Shown here: one piece after another, positions 27,450-36,041 of the stretch
Layout of the letters: each line of letters opens with the position of its first letter
Position numbering within the stretch: position 1 is the first letter of the stretch
Origin: Actinomycetota bacterium
Lineage (GTDB): Bacteria > Actinomycetota > Acidimicrobiia > Acidimicrobiales > AC-14
Assembly (NCBI GenBank): GCA_005888325.1
Contig: VAWU01000019.1
Location: 106,285 to 170,284, forward strand
Direction of reading: 5' to 3'
Length of the DNA stretch: 64,000 bases
Notes under the pieces: model-generated
Seen by the model: only the letters and a program-made list of their open reading frames with translations
The model's database searches: none
What the model was told of the DNA's origin: nothing
Position numbers and translations under genes: made by a program

Positions 27450-28784
27450 TCAGGCACGCGCCCAGGGCTTGAGGACCACCACCATGCGGGCTCCGTGACC
27501 GTCGGCGGGCTCGGCGCGAACGGTCGCACCCATGGCGTCGACCAGCTCGCGGACGATCGAGAGACCGAGGCCCGACCCCACCTGTCGGGCGGGCGTGCGC
27601 GTCGACGTGAAGAAGCGTTCGAACACGCGGGGCAGATCGTCCGCGGGGATCCCGGGGCCGTCGTCGGCCACCCACAACACGACCGCGCCGTCGGCGCGCG
27701 CCGCGCCCACGGTGATCGCGGCCGATGCGAACTTCAGCGCGTTCTCGACCAGGTTGGCGACGACCTGTGCCAGCCGGTCGGGATCGGCGGTGGCCAGCAG
27801 GGCGCCGTGGCCGTTCGTCACCACGTCGAGCTGCACGTGCGCGTCGTCGGCCGCGGGGCGGAAGCCCTCGGCCGTCTCGGTCACCACCTCGGCCACATCG
27901 GTGGCACGCACGTCGAGCGAGAAGCGCCGCGCATCGAGCTTGGCCAGCTCGAGCAGGTCGCGCACCAGGCGCTCGAGGCGACGCGACTCGGCGGTGATCA
28001 CGGCCGCAGCCTGCGCGTTGTCGGGCGCCTTGCCCTCGGCGATGGCCTCGGCGAAGCCCCGGATCGAGGTGAGCGGGGTGCGGAGGTCGTGCGACACCGC
28101 GAGCAGAAACTGCCGCTCGAGCCCACGCGAGCGCTCGAGGGTCTCGGCCATCGAGTTGATCGACCGTGTCAGCGTCGCCAGCTCGTCGTCGCCGCGAGGC
28201 TCCGGAAGGCGCGCGGACAGATCGCCCGCCGCGATCCGGCGGGTGGCCCGCTGCGCATCGCGGAGTGGGCGGGTGAGACGAGAGCCCAACACCGAGGCAA
28301 CCGCGACGGCTGCGCCCAGGGTCACGATGGCGGCCAGCGCGAACCACCGCCCGCCCGAGCGGAGCCCGGTGTCGGGCTTACGCGTGAGGACCACGACGCG
28401 CGCCCCCGGACGGGTGGAGGGGACGCGTGCCGCGGCGAAGACGAGGTTGCCGTGCGCGCCCGAGACCACACGACCGGCGAGCAGCGCCTCCAGGTCCAGG
28501 TCGCTGTCGGTGACACCCGCGGGCAGCGCGGTGGCGCGGTTGCCCAGGGCTCCGAACGTGACGACCTCGGCTCCCTGGAGACGGAGCGCGCGCCGGAGGA
28601 GCTGGGTGACCGCGGGACGGCGCGTCCCCTGCAGGCTGGTCGCGACGTCGACCACCCGCTGCTCGAGGTCACGGCGGGTCTCCCGGCGCGCCCCGAGCTG
28701 GGTCAGCACGAGCGTTCCCACGCCCGCCAGCAGCAGCGCACCCGCGATCATCCCGACGATGGCGACGGTGAGTCGCCGGGTCAT
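27450..28784 (-). CDS. Two-component sensor histidine kinase
   Basis: Membrane kinase of 444 residues. An N-terminal helix (about 8-28), an extracytoplasmic sensor region of roughly 110 residues, a second helix (about 145-165), HAMP (SRLTRPLRDAQRATRRIAAG), the phospho-His in LLAVSHDLRTPLTSIRG (about 234), the N box LVENALKFA and the G boxes ADDGPGIPADDL and GSGLGLSIVREL. It follows its response regulator by 21 bases. The sensor domain gives no clear ligand. Confidence 0.92.
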   Translation of the reverse strand: MTRRLTVAIVGMIAGALLLAGVGTLVLTQLGARRETRRDLEQRVVDVATSLQGTRRPAVTQLLRRALRLQGAEVVTFGALGNRATALPAGVTDSDLDLEALLAGRVVSGAHGNLVFAAARVPSTRPGARVVVLTRKPDTGLRSGGRWFALAAIVTLGAAVAVASVLGSRLTRPLRDAQRATRRIAAGDLSARLPEPRGDDELATLTRSINSMAETLERSRGLERQFLLAVSHDLRTPLTSIRGFAEAIAEGKAPDNAQAAAVITAESRRLERLVRDLLELAKLDARRFSLDVRATDVAEVVTETAEGFRPAADDAHVQLDVVTNGHGALLATADPDRLAQVVANLVENALKFASAAITVGAARADGAVVLWVADDGPGIPADDLPRVFERFFTSTRTPARQVGSGLGLSIVRELVDAMGATVRAEPADGHGARMVVVLKPWARA

Positions 28785-28805
28785 GTTGGCTCGATGCAGG
28801 CGCGC

Positions 28806-29519
28806 TCAGTCGAGGCGATAGCCGACACCCCACACGGTGGAGAGCGGCAGCGCCTCGCCGAGCTTCTTGCGCAACTGCCGCACGTGCACGTCGACCGTGC
28901 GCTCGTCGCCGTACCAGTCGGGTCCCCAGACACCATCGAGGAGCTGCTGGCGCGTGAGCGCGAGCCCGGAGTTCTCCGCGAGGAACTTCAACAGGTCGAA
29001 CTCGCGCGTGGCGAGCGCAACGACCTGACCGTGCACCCGTACCTCGCGCCGGGCGGCGTCGACCTCGACGGTGCCCACCACGATCTCGGCTCGCTCGCGC
29101 ACGGGCGCTTCGGAGCGGCGCAGGATGGCGCGTACCCGGGCCACGAGCTCGCGCGGCGAGAACGGCTTGGTGACGTAGTCGTCGGCGCCCATCTCGAGCC
29201 CGAGCACACGGTCGATCTCACCGTCGCGCGCGGTGAGCATCAGCACGGGGAGCCCGCCGTCGGAGCGGAGCTTGCGGCAGACGGCCAGCCCGTCGACCTC
29301 GCCGGGCAAGCCCACGTCGAGGATGACGAGCCGCGGCCGCTGGTCGCGCACCGCGCGCAGGCCCGCCTCGCCGTCGCGGGCCTGGACGACCCGGAAGCCC
29401 TCCTCGCGCAGATAGAGCTCGACGAGATCCGCGATGTTCTGGTCGTCCTCGACGACGACGATGGTGCCCGCCGCGCTTCTCTGGCCATCGGTTCGCCTGC
29501 CCGTCGGTTGCCCGCCCAT
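28806..29519 (-). CDS. OmpR-family response regulator
   Basis: 237 residues. The receiver domain has the acidic pair in IVVVEDDQNIADL, the phospho-acceptor Asp in LVILDVGLPGEVDGL (about residue 70) and Lys in DDYVTKPFSPRELVAR. The C-terminal winged helix reads ATREFDLLKFLAENSGLALT and WYGDERTVDVHVRQLRKKLG. It diverges from trpC, about 50 bases apart, and partners the kinase downstream. Whether it controls the trp genes is not shown. Confidence 0.93.
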   Translation of the reverse strand: MGGQPTGRRTDGQRSAAGTIVVVEDDQNIADLVELYLREEGFRVVQARDGEAGLRAVRDQRPRLVILDVGLPGEVDGLAVCRKLRSDGGLPVLMLTARDGEIDRVLGLEMGADDYVTKPFSPRELVARVRAILRRSEAPVRERAEIVVGTVEVDAARREVRVHGQVVALATREFDLLKFLAENSGLALTRQQLLDGVWGPDWYGDERTVDVHVRQLRKKLGEALPLSTVWGVGYRLD

Positions 29520-29567
29520 CAGACGGATATCGTCGCGCTACCCGTGTGAGGAAAGTGTGAGCCCCGG

Positions 29568-30341
29568 CTGAGCATTCTCGACGACATCGTGGCGGCCCAC
29601 CGCCAGGCCGCCGCCGCCGACGCCCGCTCCTTCGACGCGCTCGTGGCCGATGCGCGCCTGCTCCCGCCCCCCCGGCCCTTTCGCGACGCGCTCGCGCGTG
29701 GGCACGCCCTGATCGCCGAGGTGAAGCGCCGCTCTCCGTCGAAGGGTGAGCTTGCCCCCGACCTCGTGCCCGGCGTGCTCGCAAAGGCGTACGAGGCGGG
29801 CGGCGCCGCCTGCCTCTCGGTATTGACCGACGCGGAGTTCTTCGGTGCGCTGCCGACCGACCTGGGCGAGGCGCGCGCGGCATGCGAGGTACCCGTCCTC
29901 CGCAAGGACTTCACGGTGTCCGAGCGCGACGTCTGCGACGCCCGCATCATGGGGGCCGACGCGGTGCTGTTGATCGCAGCTGCGTTGAGCGATGACGAGC
30001 TGTCCCGCTTCGGCGCGGTGGCGCGCGGGCTCGGGCTCGCCACGCTCGTCGAGGTGCACACGGAGCACGAGCTCGAACGCGCGCTCGCCGCCGGCGCCGA
30101 CCTCATCGGCGTGAACCAGCGCGACCTCACCACGTTCGTGGTCGACGACCGGCTCGCGGCCCGGCTGCGCGAGCACATACCCGACGGCGTCGTCACCGTC
30201 GCCGAGTCGGGCATCCGCGACGGCAGCGACGTGACGCGCCTGTTCGCGGCCGGCTACGACGCGGTCCTCGTCGGAGAGTCGCTCGTGACCTCGCCCGACC
30301 CCACCGCCGCTGTCCGACAGATGCTGAGAGGAGCGTCCTGA
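29568..30341 (+). CDS. trpC: Indole-3-glycerol-phosphate synthase, apparent CTG start
   Basis: Barrel enzyme closing the indole ring in tryptophan synthesis. [75 protein letters not shown] and [13 protein letters not shown] contain the usual catalytic Lys, Glu and Asn residues. The family N-terminus ([13 protein letters not shown] here) is conserved, but the only standard start, GTG at 29589, would cut it off. A CTG at 29568 keeps it, with GAGGAAAG 12 bases upstream, and a stop at 29547 excludes anything further. From CTG the protein is 257 residues. The start is inferred. Confidence 0.93.
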   Translation: MSILDDIVAAHRQAAAADARSFDALVADARLLPPPRPFRDALARGHALIAEVKRRSPSKGELAPDLVPGVLAKAYEAGGAACLSVLTDAEFFGALPTDLGEARAACEVPVLRKDFTVSERDVCDARIMGADAVLLIAAALSDDELSRFGAVARGLGLATLVEVHTEHELERALAAGADLIGVNQRDLTTFVVDDRLAARLREHIPDGVVTVAESGIRDGSDVTRLFAAGYDAVLVGESLVTSPDPTAAVRQMLRGAS

Positions 30342-31594
30342 TGCGCTGGACCCTGCCACCCGAACGTGTCCCCGCTGCCTGGTTCAACGTGATCCCGCAC
30401 CTGCCGACCCCGCTGCAGCCACCGCTACACCCTGGCACCAAGGAGCCCGTCGGCCCGGACGACCTGGCGCCGTTGTTCCCGATGGCGCTGATCGCCCAGG
30501 AGGTCTCGGCCGAGCCGTGGATCGACGTCCCGGGTGAGGTGCTCGACGTGCTGCGCCTCTGGCGGCCGACGCCCCTCGTGCGGGCCCGCCGGCTCGAGCA
30601 GGCGCTGGGCACGCCCGCGCGCATCTACTACAAGGACGAGTCGGTCTCGCCCGCGGGCTCGCACAAGCCCAACACCGCGGTGCCGCAGGCGTTCTTCAAC
30701 CGCGCCGAGGGCGTCACCCGGCTCACCACCGAGACCGGTGCGGGCCAGTGGGGCAGCGCGCTCGCGTTCGCGTCGCAGCTCTTCGGCCTCGAGTGCAAGG
30801 TGTACATGGTGCGCGCCTCGTACCACCAGAAGCCCTACCGGCGGGTGCTCATGGAGCTCTGGGGCGCATCGGTGGTGCCGTCGCCCGTCGACGACGACGA
30901 GCACCCGGGCTCGCTCGGGTCGGCGATCAGCGACGCGGTGCGCGATGCCGCGGCGCGCGACGACTCGCACTACTCGCTGGGGTCGGTGCTCAACCACGTG
31001 CTGCTGCACCAGACCGTGATCGGCCTCGAGGCCAAGGAGCAGCTGGCGGCCGCGGGCGAGGAACGGCCGGACGTCGTGATCGCGTCGTGCGGTGGCGGTT
31101 CCAACCTCGGCGGCATCTCCCTTCCGTTCGTGCCCGACGACGGCGTGCGCGTCATGGCGGTCGAGCCGTCCTCGTGCGCCACGCTCACGTCGGGCCGCTT
31201 CGACTACGACTTCGGCGACGTGGCGGGCATGACGCCGCTGCTGCCGATGTACACCCTGGGTCACGACTTCATCCCGCCCCCCATCCACGCGGGTGGGCTG
31301 CGGTATCACGGCGACGCGCCGATCATCAGCAACCTGGTGCAGGCGGGGCGCATGGAGGCGGTGGCGTACCCGCAGGGCAAGGTGTTCGAGGCCGCCGTGC
31401 AGTTCGCCCGCACCCAGGGATCGGTGCCCGCGCCCGAGACCAGCCACGCCATCTGCGCGGTCATCGACGAGGCGCTGCTCGCCAAGGAGGAGAGTGCGGA
31501 GCGGGTGATCCTCTTCAACTACTCGGGTCACGGCCTGCTCGACCTGCAGGCCTACGACGACTTCCTGAACGGCCGCCTCGACGCGAGCACCTGA
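30341..31594 (+). CDS. trpB2: Tryptophan synthase beta subunit, TrpB2 class
   Basis: PLP enzyme of 417 residues. It belongs to the long TrpB2 lineage: an extended N-terminus ([20 protein letters not shown]), [17 protein letters not shown], the PLP Lys in [40 protein letters not shown] and the Gly loop in [17 protein letters not shown]. TrpB2 condenses indole or another substrate with serine and often lacks contact with TrpA. It occurs here together with a normal trpB further on. The ATG overlaps the trpC stop. Confidence 0.92.
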   Translation: MRWTLPPERVPAAWFNVIPHLPTPLQPPLHPGTKEPVGPDDLAPLFPMALIAQEVSAEPWIDVPGEVLDVLRLWRPTPLVRARRLEQALGTPARIYYKDESVSPAGSHKPNTAVPQAFFNRAEGVTRLTTETGAGQWGSALAFASQLFGLECKVYMVRASYHQKPYRRVLMELWGASVVPSPVDDDEHPGSLGSAISDAVRDAAARDDSHYSLGSVLNHVLLHQTVIGLEAKEQLAAAGEERPDVVIASCGGGSNLGGISLPFVPDDGVRVMAVEPSSCATLTSGRFDYDFGDVAGMTPLLPMYTLGHDFIPPPIHAGGLRYHGDAPIISNLVQAGRMEAVAYPQGKVFEAAVQFARTQGSVPAPETSHAICAVIDEALLAKEESAERVILFNYSGHGLLDLQAYDDFLNGRLDAST

Positions 31595-31598
31595 CGCA

Positions 31599-32393
31599 GT
31601 GGGCAACGACTCGGTCGTCTTCGACCGCGCCGCCGCGTTCTACGACCGCACACGCGCGCTCGCGCCGGCGACGATGGACGCCGTGGTGGCCCGTCTCGCG
31701 CGTGAGCTGGCGGGCAGAGGCCCGGTGCTCGAGCCCGGCGTCGGCACCGGGCGGATGGCGCTGCCGCTCGCCGCCGCGGGCGTCGACGTGACCGGCCTCG
31801 ACCTGTCGGAGCCGATGCTGTGCGAGCTGGTCGCCAAGCGCGACAGTCAGACGCGAGGGGCCGGCGGGCGCGTGCCGCTCGTGCGGGGAGACGCGACCCG
31901 GCTGCCGTTCCCCGCCGGCGCGTTCGGTGGGGCATATGTCGTGCACCTGCTCCACCTCGTGCCCGGTTGGGCCGCTGCCGTCGCCGAGCTCGTGCGCGTG
32001 GTGCGACCGGGCGGCGTGGTCCTCGTCGAGATGGGCAACACCGGAGGCGGGGTGGCAAAGGAGATCAACGAGCGGTTCGAGCGGGCGACCGGCATCGAGC
32101 GCCGGCATCCCGGCCTCATCGCCGGTCCAGAGCGGCTCGACGTGGAGATGGCAGCACACGGCGCCCGTCTGCGTCTGCTCGAGCCCGTTGTCGAGGAGCG
32201 CACGATCAGCCCCGACCGGTTCATCGCGCGGCTGGAGGACAACGTCTTCAGCTGGACCTGGGCGCTCGACGACGCCACGCGGCACCGCGCCGGAGCGGAG
32301 GTGCGGGCATGGGCGCTCGAACGGTTGGGCTCCCTCGACCGGCCCCAACCCGCCACCGTCACGGTCGCCTACCGCGCGTACGACCTGGCTTGA
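31599..32393 (+). CDS. SAM-dependent class I methyltransferase
   Basis: 264 residues. Motif I is PVLEPGVGTGRMALPLAAAG (about 42-61), then VTGLDLSEPMLCELV, RGDATRLPFPAGAFGGAYVV and LVRVVRPGGVVLVEMGN. It lies between trpB2 and trpF with only four bases to trpB2, so it is transcribed with them. The substrate is unknown. The position suggests, but does not prove, a tryptophan- or indole-related product. Confidence 0.8.
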   Translation: MGNDSVVFDRAAAFYDRTRALAPATMDAVVARLARELAGRGPVLEPGVGTGRMALPLAAAGVDVTGLDLSEPMLCELVAKRDSQTRGAGGRVPLVRGDATRLPFPAGAFGGAYVVHLLHLVPGWAAAVAELVRVVRPGGVVLVEMGNTGGGVAKEINERFERATGIERRHPGLIAGPERLDVEMAAHGARLRLLEPVVEERTISPDRFIARLEDNVFSWTWALDDATRHRAGAEVRAWALERLGSLDRPQPATVTVAYRAYDLA

Positions 32394-32406
32394 CCGGGTC
32401 GTCCGG

Positions 32407-32412
32407 TAGCGT
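32407..32412 (+). promoter_or_regulatory. -10 element before trpF
   Basis: TAGCGT ends six bases before the GTG at 32419, suggesting an internal promoter that lets trpF-B-A be made separately from trpC-trpB2. Confidence 0.4.
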
Positions 32413-32418
32413 TCGACC

Positions 32419-33081
32419 GTGTTCGTCAAGGTGTGCGGCACCACGAGCGAGGAGGACGCGCTGCTGGCGGTGGCCATGGACGCCGACGCCGTCGGCTTCG
32501 TCTTCGCCCCCTCGCCGCGGCAGATCTCGCCCGCGCTGGTGGCCGACATCGTCAAGCGCCTGCCACCGGAGATCATCACCATCGGCGTCTTCCGCAACGA
32601 GTCCCCCGCGCGTGTCGTCGAGATCGTCAACAAGGTGGGCCTCAAGGGTGCGCAGCTGCACGGCCGTGAGACGCCAGAACAGGCGCGATGGGTGCGCCAC
32701 CGGATCCCCGTGCTCATCCAGGCGTTCGCGACCGGTGATCCCGCCATCGAGGGGGCGGCCGACTACGGCGCCGACGCGGTGCTGCTCGACGCGCCCACGC
32801 CCGGCTCCGGTCAGGTGTTCGACTGGAAGCTGGCGGAGGGCGCCCCCGACGGTCTCCGCCTGATCCTGGCCGGCGGTCTGACGCCCGAGAACGTGGGCGA
32901 CGCCATTGCCGCCGTCCATCCGTGGGGTGTCGACGTCGCCACCGGTGTCGAGTCCGAGCCCGGCCGCAAGGACCCGCGCAAGCTGCGCGCGTTCGTCGCC
33001 ACCGCCCGCGCCGCGGCCACGCCACCGCACACGAGCGTCCGCGAAGGTCCCTTCGACTGGCAGGAAGAGCTCGACCTGTGA
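32419..33081 (+). CDS. trpF: Phosphoribosylanthranilate isomerase
   Basis: Barrel enzyme for the Amadori rearrangement before TrpC; 220 residues. [20 protein letters not shown] has the catalytic Cys, [56 protein letters not shown] with the catalytic Asp, and [17 protein letters not shown]. Its presence means histidine HisA need not double as TrpF. The stop overlaps the trpB start. Confidence 0.95.
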   Translation: MFVKVCGTTSEEDALLAVAMDADAVGFVFAPSPRQISPALVADIVKRLPPEIITIGVFRNESPARVVEIVNKVGLKGAQLHGRETPEQARWVRHRIPVLIQAFATGDPAIEGAADYGADAVLLDAPTPGSGQVFDWKLAEGAPDGLRLILAGGLTPENVGDAIAAVHPWGVDVATGVESEPGRKDPRKLRAFVATARAAATPPHTSVREGPFDWQEELDL

Positions 33082-34262
33082 CGCCCTCCGATCTCATGGC
33101 CGAGCCGACGCCCGAAGGGCGCTTCGGCGACTTCGGCGGACGGTTCCTGCCCGAGGCGCTCGTGCCTGCGTACATCGAGCTGGAGAAGGCGTTCCGGTCG
33201 GCGTGGGGCGATGCGTCCTTCCGCGAGAGCTACGCCACCGTCCTGCGCGACTACGCGGGCCGGCCCACGCCGGTCACCGAGTGCCGGCGCCTCTCCGAGC
33301 AGCTCGGCGTGCGCGTGCTGTTGAAGCGCGAAGACCTCACGCACACCGGGTCGCACAAGATCAACAACGTGATCGGGCAGACGCTCCTCGCCCGGCGCAT
33401 GGGAAAGCCGCGTGTCATCGCGGAGACGGGCGCGGGCCAGCACGGGGTCGCCACCGCCACCGCGTGCGCCCTCTTCGGGCTCGAGTGCGTCGTCTACATG
33501 GGCGAGGTCGACATCCATCGCCAGGAGCTGAACGTCTTCCGCATGAAGCTCCTGGGCGCGGAGGTCGTGCCGGTCTCGTCGGGCAGCCGCACGCTGAAGG
33601 ACGCGATCAACGACGCCATGCGCGACTGGCTGGCGAGCGTCGAGACCACGTACTACTGCCTCGGATCGGTGATGGGCCCGCACCCGTACCCGTGGATGGT
33701 GCGCGAGCTGCAGCGCGTGGTGGGCGAGGAGGCGCACGCGCAGTGCCGCGCCATCCTCGACGGCGCCGACCCCGACTACGTCGTCGCGTGCGTGGGGGGA
33801 GGCTCCAACGCCGCGGGCACCTTCGCGGGCTTCGTCGACACCGGCGCGCGCCTGGTGGGCGTCGAGGCCGCCGGTGGTGCGGCCGTCGGGCGGGGCGTGC
33901 CGGGCGTCGTGCACGGCTCGAAGTCGTTCCTCCTCCAGGACGAGCACGGCCAGGTGCTCGAGGCGCACTCGATCTCTGCCGGTCTCGACTACCCGGGTGT
34001 CGGTCCCGAGCACGCGCACCTCGCGGCGTCGGGCCGGGCGACGTACGAGTCGGCGGGCGACCAGGAGGTGCTCGACGCGCTCCAGCTGCTGGCGCGCACC
34101 GAGGGCATCATTCCCGCCCTCGAGCCGGCCCACGCGGTCGCCTGGCTCGTGCGCGCCGCGCGCGCCGGCACCGTCCCCGCCGGGTCCACGGTGCTCCTCA
34201 CCATGTCGGGTCGCGGCGACAAGGATGCCGAGCAGGTCATGAGCCTGCTGCGCCCGAGGTGA
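33078..34262 (+). CDS. trpB: Tryptophan synthase beta subunit, TrpB1 class
   Basis: PLP enzyme joining indole and serine; 394 residues. [20 protein letters not shown] opens the conserved part, [20 protein letters not shown] carries the Schiff-base Lys, [39 protein letters not shown] and [19 protein letters not shown]. This is the standard type that pairs with TrpA next door. The GTG at 33078 overlaps trpF; an ATG at 33096 would lose only six residues. Confidence 0.96.
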   Translation: MTPSDLMAEPTPEGRFGDFGGRFLPEALVPAYIELEKAFRSAWGDASFRESYATVLRDYAGRPTPVTECRRLSEQLGVRVLLKREDLTHTGSHKINNVIGQTLLARRMGKPRVIAETGAGQHGVATATACALFGLECVVYMGEVDIHRQELNVFRMKLLGAEVVPVSSGSRTLKDAINDAMRDWLASVETTYYCLGSVMGPHPYPWMVRELQRVVGEEAHAQCRAILDGADPDYVVACVGGGSNAAGTFAGFVDTGARLVGVEAAGGAAVGRGVPGVVHGSKSFLLQDEHGQVLEAHSISAGLDYPGVGPEHAHLAASGRATYESAGDQEVLDALQLLARTEGIIPALEPAHAVAWLVRAARAGTVPAGSTVLLTMSGRGDKDAEQVMSLLRPR

Positions 34263-34266
34263 CGCG

Positions 34267-35046
34267 GTGACGATCGAGTCGACGCTGCGGGCCCGCCGCG
34301 ACGCGGGACACAAGCTCCTGGTGCCGTACGTGACCGGCGGTCTCGGGCGCGACTGGGTCGACGTGGTCCGCGCCGTGGCCGCGGCCGGCGCCGATGCCAT
34401 CGAGATCGGCATCCCGTTCTCCGATCCCCTGATGGACGGCCCCGTGGTCCAGGAGGCGACGCGTCAGGCGCTCGAGCTGGGGGCGACGCCCGTGGGCGTC
34501 GTCGGAGCGCTCGGGGCTGTCGACGCGGGGGTGCCGCTCGCGGTGATGACCGCGTACAACATCGTGTTCCACGCCGGGCACGAGCGCTTCGCGCGCACGC
34601 TCACGGCCAACGGTGTCACCGGCGCCATCCTGCCCGACCTCCCGGTCGACGAGCTCGGCGACTGGGGTCCGACCGCCGCGCGCGCCGGCGTCGAGACGAT
34701 CCTCCTCGCCGCACCGACCACGCCCGACGATCGCCTCGCGCGCATCTGCGAGCACTCGCACGGCTGGGTGTACGCGGTGGGGGTGCTGGGTGTCACCGGT
34801 GAGCGCGATTCGCTCTCGGCGAGCGCGTCCGTCATCGCCAAGCGCTTGAAGGCGATCACCGACAAGCCCGTCCTCGTCGGCGTCGGCGTGTCCACGGCCG
34901 AGCAGGCGATCGAGGCGTGCGAGGAGGCCGACGGCGTCATCGTGGGCAGCGCGCTCGTGCGACGGTTGCTCGAGGGTGCCGGCCCCGAGGGCGCGGCGGC
35001 GTTCGTGTCCGAGCTCCGTGCCGGGATCGACCGCGGGCGAGGTTGA
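34267..35046 (+). CDS. trpA: Tryptophan synthase alpha subunit
   Basis: Barrel subunit releasing indole from indole-3-glycerol phosphate; 259 residues. The catalytic Glu is in DAIEIGIPFSDPLMDGPVVQ (about residue 46) and the Asp in ILPDLPVDELGDW. VLLGVTGER-like loop appears as VGVLGVTGERDSLSA, and VLVGVGVSTAEQAIEACEEA binds phosphate. It starts four bases after trpB, and its TGA overlaps the next TTG. Confidence 0.95.
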   Translation: MTIESTLRARRDAGHKLLVPYVTGGLGRDWVDVVRAVAAAGADAIEIGIPFSDPLMDGPVVQEATRQALELGATPVGVVGALGAVDAGVPLAVMTAYNIVFHAGHERFARTLTANGVTGAILPDLPVDELGDWGPTAARAGVETILLAAPTTPDDRLARICEHSHGWVYAVGVLGVTGERDSLSASASVIAKRLKAITDKPVLVGVGVSTAEQAIEACEEADGVIVGSALVRRLLEGAGPEGAAAFVSELRAGIDRGRG

Positions 35047-35366
35047 CGAACCGCGTGGCGTGCGAGCTCTGCGAAGCGGCGCGCATCACCCCCTGGCACC
35101 ACGAGGACGACGTGTGCTGGGTGGCGGACTGCGAGATCTGCGACGTGCCGATGGTGGTCTGGAAGCAGCACGGCCCCGAGCCGCCGCCCGCCGATCGCGA
35201 GCACATGCTCGGCCGACTCCATGTGGTGGCGACGGCGCGGTTCGGAGCCGACGGCTACCACGTCGACGCGGTGATGCGCCAGATCCCCGATCACTTCCAC
35301 GCTCACGCGCGCGACCCGCACTGGTGGTCGCGTCGTTTCGGCGGCGCCCGGCGCTCGGGGCTCTGA
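35043..35366 (+). CDS. Small HIT-like protein with paired cysteines
   Basis: 107 residues from the TTG overlapping the trpA stop (TTGA); a GTG at 35055 is an alternative. CELCEAARITPWHHEDDVCW and VADCEICDVPMVVWKQHG contain two CxxC pairs, and PDHFHAHARDPHWWSRRFG has His-x-His-x-His as in histidine-triad proteins. I infer a HIT-like fold with bound zinc. HIT enzymes hydrolyse nucleotidyl conjugates, but the spacing here is not typical and the role is unknown. Confidence 0.55.
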   Translation: MTNRVACELCEAARITPWHHEDDVCWVADCEICDVPMVVWKQHGPEPPPADREHMLGRLHVVATARFGADGYHVDAVMRQIPDHFHAHARDPHWWSRRFGGARRSGL

Positions 35367-35381
35367 GTCGCCGCCCCGGCG

Positions 35382-36041
35382 TCAGCCGGTGAGGATCGCC
35401 GGGAGCTCTGCGACGCTGTCGATGATGTGGGTGTGGGGCGCCCGCTCGAGCTCGGCGCGATCGTGCGCGCCGCTCAACACGCCCGCCACCACGCCGGCGC
35501 CCGCTCGGGTCCCGGCGAGGAGATCGCTCGTCGTGTCGCCCGCGACGGCGACGTCGCGCACGTCGTCGACGCCGAGACGGAGCAGTGCGCTGAGGATCAT
35601 GTCCGGGTACGGGCGGCCGCGGCCCGCGTCCTCGGGCGAGAGCGCGAGGTCGATCGAGCCCCGCCAGCCCAGCGCGTCGATGATGCGGTCGCGCGTCGAC
35701 GCGCTGAAGCCGGTGGCGAGGCACAGGCGGACGCCGGCCGCGCGGAGGTCGGCCAGCGCCGTCTCCGCTCCCGCGATCGGCCCGATCTCGCCGCGGTCGA
35801 CTGCCGCGTCGAACGCCCGCTCGAAGCGGCGGTTCGCCGCCCGCGCCGCTTCCTCGTCGCCGTCGAACAGCGACCGGAACACGACGATCTTCGACTGACC
35901 CATGGTCGCGCGCACGTACTCGAGCGCCCGCTCGGTGCCGTCGCCGAGCTGCGATGACACTGCGTCGATGAACGCTCGCTCGACCGCGCCGTCGTCGCTC
36001 ACCGTGGTGCCGGCCATGTCGAGCACCGCCAGGCGGATCAC
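35382..36041 (-). CDS. Phosphonatase-like HAD hydrolase
   Basis: HAD phosphohydrolase of 219 residues. Motif I is LAVLDMAGTTVSDDGAVERA (nucleophile Asp in DMAGTT), motif II in LCLATGFSAS, motif III/IV in GRPYPDMILSALLRLGVDDV and VAVAGDTTSDLLAGTRAGAG. DMAGTTV and the small helical cap place it near phosphonoacetaldehyde hydrolase (C1 subclass), but the cap Lys needed for the Schiff base is not evident. The GTG at 36041 overlaps the FAD oxidoreductase stop, and such pairs are seen with phosphonate catabolism. Confidence 0.8.
   Translation of the reverse strand: MIRLAVLDMAGTTVSDDGAVERAFIDAVSSQLGDGTERALEYVRATMGQSKIVVFRSLFDGDEEAARAANRRFERAFDAAVDRGEIGPIAGAETALADLRAAGVRLCLATGFSASTRDRIIDALGWRGSIDLALSPEDAGRGRPYPDMILSALLRLGVDDVRDVAVAGDTTSDLLAGTRAGAGVVAGVLSGAHDRAELERAPHTHIIDSVAELPAILTG

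Noticed and set aside
27093..29549. 818-residue open frame antisense to the two-component system
   Set aside because: The opposite strand has a complete kinase and response regulator with all motifs; the long frame is a by-product of high GC and has no recognisable domain.
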